A DNA stretch of 64,000 nucleotides, from positions 1 to 64,000 of the forward strand of contig NZ_JAKLLN010000001.1 in the NCBI RefSeq assembly GCF_023150065.1. The letters are read 5' to 3'. Shown piece after piece: positions 61,440-64,000 of the stretch; position 1 is the stretch's first letter; each line of letters opens with the position of its first letter. The position numbers were made by a program, and so were the translations under genes. The notes under the pieces are model-generated. The model was not told the origin of the DNA, did not search any database, and saw only the letters and a list, made by a program, of their open reading frames with translations. Origin of the DNA: Zoogloea sp. (GTDB lineage: Bacteria; Pseudomonadota; Gammaproteobacteria; Burkholderiales; Rhodocyclaceae).

Positions 61440-63928
61440 GGCTGGCCCCGGTGTTCCTCGGCTCCCTGGCCCGGCGCCGTATGGCCACCCTGTTCTCCCT
61501 GGTGGCCATCGTGCTGGGCGTGGCCCTGGGCATGGCCGTGCAGGCCGTGCACGAGGCCGCCCTGAGCGAGTTCGGCCGCGGCCTGCGCACCCTGGCCGGC
61601 CAGGCCGACCTGCAGGTGCTCGGCCCGCGCGGGGGCTTCGACGAAGCGCTCTATCCCCTGCTGGCCGCAGCCCCGGAAGTGGCCGACGCCAGCCCGGTGG
61701 TGGAAGTCGATGCCCGCCTGGCGGGGCGGGAAGAAAGTCTCAGCATTCAGGGTGTGGATCTGTTCTCCCTGGCCCGGGTCACGCCCCGGCTGTTGCCCCG
61801 GGCGGCCGACGAGGGCGAGCGCTTCGCGGCGCTGGCCGACGACGCCCTGTTCCTCACCGAGGGCGCGCGCCAGGCCCTGGGCGTCAAGGTGGGGGAGGTA
61901 CTGCACTTCCAGGCCGGCGCGGGCCGGCTGGCCCTGCGGGTGGCCGGCGATCTCCCCGGGCTGGACGACGGGCAACGCCTCGCGGTCATGGACATCGCCG
62001 GCGCCCAGTGGCATTTCGGCCGACTCGGGCGCTTGACCCGCATCGACCTGCGCCTGCGCGAGGGTGTGGCGCCCGAGGCGGCCCGCGCGGCCCTTCAGGC
62101 CCGGCTGCCGGCCGGGGTGGTGGTGGCGCTGCCCGAGGCGGCTGAGGACGAGGCCGCCAACCTGTCCCGGGCCTATCGGGTCAATCTGACCCTGCTGGCG
62201 GCCATTGCCCTGCTCACGGGGGGCTTCCTGGTGTTCTCGGCCCAGGCTCTTTCCGTGGTGCGGCGGCGCACCGAGTTTGCCTTTCTGCGGGCCGTGGGCC
62301 TGGCCCGGCGCACCCTGTTCGGCTGGCTGCTGGCCGAGGGGGCGGTGGTGGGGCTGCTTGGCGGGCTGCTCGGCGTGGCCCTCGGCCATGCCCTGGCCTG
62401 GGGCGCGCTGGCGGTACTGGGCGGCGATCTGGGGGCCGGCTACTTTTCGGGGCTCAGCCCGCGACTGCAGTTCCAGCCCGGGGTGAGCGCGCTGTATGTG
62501 CTGCTGGGCATGGTCGCCGGTCTGGCGGGCGCCTGGCTGCCGGCCCGTGAGGCCGCCACCGTCTCGCCGGCCCGGGCCCTGAAGGCCGGCGACGAGGCCA
62601 GCGTGGGCGGCGGGCAGGGCCATCCGCGCCTGGGCCTGGCCGTGCTGGTGGCAAGCCTGCCCGCCTGCCTCATTCCACCGCTGGAGGGGCTGCCCCTCGG
62701 GGGCTATCTGGCGGTGGCCTGTCTGCTGGCCGGCGGCGTGTTGCTGCTGCCGGCCCTGGCCGCCGTGCTGGCGCGCCTGCTGCCTCAAGACGGCCCCGTT
62801 TCTGCGCGTCTGGCTGCCGCTCGCCTGTCGGCGGCGCCGGGCCACGCGGTGGTGGCGGCTGCCGGGGTGCTCACCAGCGTGGCCCTGGCGGTGGCCATGG
62901 CCATCATGGTGGCCTCCTTCCGGGATTCGGTGGACCAGTGGCTGGGCCAGATCCTGCCTGCCGATCTTTATGTGCGCGCGGGCCGGGCCAGCGGCAGCGG
63001 GCATCTGGATGAGGCCCTGCAGGCCCGCATCGCCGCGCAGCCCGGCGTGGGCCAGGTGGACTTCATCCGCCACGACACCCTGCGCCTCATCAGCGGCCAG
63101 CCGCCCGTGGCCCTGATCGCCCGCCCGGTGGCGGCAGACGGCAGCGACCTGCCCCTGGTGGCGCGGGCGGGCGGCGCGGGCACGCTGCCGCGCGTCTGGA
63201 TCTCCGAAGCGCTGCAGGATCTCCTGGGCTGGTGGCCGGGCCAGCAGGTGGCGCTGCCCCTGGCCGGCCGCAGTGTGCCGGTGGCGGTGGCCGGCGTGTG
63301 GCGCGACTACGCCCGCCAGACCGGCGCGGTGATGATCGGTCTGGCCGACTACCGGCAGCTCACGGGAGACAGGCTGGCCAACGATGCGGCGGTGCATCTG
63401 GCCTCCGGCGTCCGGGCGGACGATATTGCCGATGCCCTGGCCAGCCTGGCTGGCCCCGGCGCCCTGGAGATCGCCCGGCCCGGTGAGATCCGCGCCATCA
63501 GCCTGCGTATCTTCGACCGAACCTTCGCCGTCACCTACCTGCTCGAGGCAGTGGCCGTGGCCATCGGCCTGGCCGGCGTGGCGGCCAGCTTTGCAGCCCT
63601 GGCAGCGGCGCGGCGACGGGAGTTCGGAATGCTCCGCCACCTGGGCCTGACCCGTCGCCAGATCGGCGCCATGCTGGCCCGGGAAGGGGCCCTCGCCGCG
63701 GGGGTGGGGGTGCTCGGTGGCATGCTGGTCGGCGGGGCCATCGGCCTGGTGCTGATCGAGGTGGTCAATCGCCAGAGCTTCCACTGGAGCATGGACCTGC
63801 ACGTGCCCTGGCTGTCCCTGCTGTTCTTCGGCGCCGGGCTGGTGGCCCTGGCCGCGGTGGCGGCGGTGCTGGCCGGCCGGCAGGCCATGGGGCAGAGCGC
63901 TGTGCTGGCCGTGCGGGAGGACTGGTGA
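61436..63928 (+). CDS. FtsX-type ABC permease (double-domain)
   Basis: This 830-residue permease has an N-terminal membrane segment (about 15-37), a large periplasmic domain, three membrane segments near 255-375, a further block of membrane segments and a second periplasmic part, and a final set of three (about 700-810). Two FtsX domains per chain, with about 8-10 membrane segments, is the architecture of permeases that act as one large chain. The start overlaps the ATPase stop as ATGA and the end overlaps the next gene as TGATG. The substrate is not known. Confidence 0.85.
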   Translation: MRLAPVFLGSLARRRMATLFSLVAIVLGVALGMAVQAVHEAALSEFGRGLRTLAGQADLQVLGPRGGFDEALYPLLAAAPEVADASPVVEVDARLAGREESLSIQGVDLFSLARVTPRLLPRAADEGERFAALADDALFLTEGARQALGVKVGEVLHFQAGAGRLALRVAGDLPGLDDGQRLAVMDIAGAQWHFGRLGRLTRIDLRLREGVAPEAARAALQARLPAGVVVALPEAAEDEAANLSRAYRVNLTLLAAIALLTGGFLVFSAQALSVVRRRTEFAFLRAVGLARRTLFGWLLAEGAVVGLLGGLLGVALGHALAWGALAVLGGDLGAGYFSGLSPRLQFQPGVSALYVLLGMVAGLAGAWLPAREAATVSPARALKAGDEASVGGGQGHPRLGLAVLVASLPACLIPPLEGLPLGGYLAVACLLAGGVLLLPALAAVLARLLPQDGPVSARLAAARLSAAPGHAVVAAAGVLTSVALAVAMAIMVASFRDSVDQWLGQILPADLYVRAGRASGSGHLDEALQARIAAQPGVGQVDFIRHDTLRLISGQPPVALIARPVAADGSDLPLVARAGGAGTLPRVWISEALQDLLGWWPGQQVALPLAGRSVPVAVAGVWRDYARQTGAVMIGLADYRQLTGDRLANDAAVHLASGVRADDIADALASLAGPGALEIARPGEIRAISLRIFDRTFAVTYLLEAVAVAIGLAGVAASFAALAAARRREFGMLRHLGLTRRQIGAMLAREGALAAGVGVLGGMLVGGAIGLVLIEVVNRQSFHWSMDLHVPWLSLLFFGAGLVALAAVAAVLAGRQAMGQSAVLAVREDW

Positions 63929-64000
63929 TGCAGCGCCGCCGCTTTCTGCTCGCCCTCGCCGGCCTCGCTGCCGCACCCGCCGGCGCCGTGGAGTTTGCTC
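63928..64000 (+). CDS. Exported protein, N-terminal fragment (cut by window end)
   Basis: Only 24 residues are visible: a basic start (MQRRRF) and a hydrophobic segment ending LAAAPAGAVEFA, which looks like a signal peptide; the RRRF start allows a Tat signal. The gene overlaps the permease as TGATG. In many bacteria an ABC ATPase/FtsX permease pair of this type is followed by a lipocalin-like AttH/CrtC-domain protein, so that is the likeliest product, but the visible part cannot confirm it. Confidence 0.6.
   Translation, partial: MQRRRFLLALAGLAAAPAGAVEFA

Noticed and set aside
61076-63976. 966-codon minus-strand frame across the FtsX-type permease
   Set aside because: Antisense to a clearly conserved membrane protein; Gln/His/Gly-rich product with no recognisable domain.

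Overview
The window is GC-rich proteobacterial chromosome. A type II secretion operon with a gspN gene, squalene genes of the hopanoid (hpnCDE) type, an fnr/hemN/copper ATPase block, divergent smpB and ratA-ratB, and a tRNA-Thr(CGT) integration site together suggest a betaproteobacterium, probably of the Rhodocyclales (Azospira/Thauera relatives). That placement is inferred from gene content, not from a search.

Positions 1-23676 are accessory. The left edge carries the 3' part of an IS3-family transposase with its right inverted repeat. From about 643 to 23676 lies the integrase-side part of a prophage, almost all transcribed leftward. Read from its right end it holds: a displaced 3' fragment of tRNA-Thr(CGT) that marks the right attachment site; a repeat-rich integrase control region and the tyrosine integrase; a BrnT/BrnA toxin-antitoxin pair; a gene of unknown function; an AlpA-like DNA-binding protein with a 22-bp repeat array in front of it; a replication module (SSB, an initiator with palindromic iterons inside its gene, two RecA-fold DnaB-type ATPases, small DNA-binding proteins); a KAP-family P-loop NTPase that is probably a defence or exclusion cargo gene; and two very large genes, one of them a 2544-residue polyvalent protein thought to be packaged and injected with phage DNA. 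No terminase, portal, capsid or lysis gene is in the window. The intact tRNA and left attachment site must lie left of position 1, or have been lost. Several unusual repeat families sit in this prophage, including 45-bp units each built on one hexamer repeated three times.

Positions 23677-64000 are core chromosome. A transaldolase is followed by a complete, tightly overlapping gspC-N operon (type II secretion, minus strand). Then come a TruC-like pseudouridine synthase, a 'SpecificRecomb' membrane protein, and a pair combining a miniature degenerate chemoreceptor-like protein with an ODP-type di-iron oxygen-binding protein. A low-oxygen/copper block follows: sirB2-like gene, fnr, an FNR box, hemN, a TauE/SafE-like membrane protein, a copper P-type ATPase and a copper chaperone. 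This block resembles the assembly side of the cbb3 oxidase system, but no oxidase genes are present here.

Next are inorganic pyrophosphatase with a palindromic operator-like site at its promoter, a HI0933-like flavoprotein, a large DUF748 envelope protein, pterin dehydratase, a TPR-like protein, smpB divergent from ratA-ratB, a DUF4124 protein divergent from guaB, an orphan ABC ATPase, hpnE-hpnD-hpnC, and an ABC ATPase/FtsX-type permease/exported protein operon cut by the window end.
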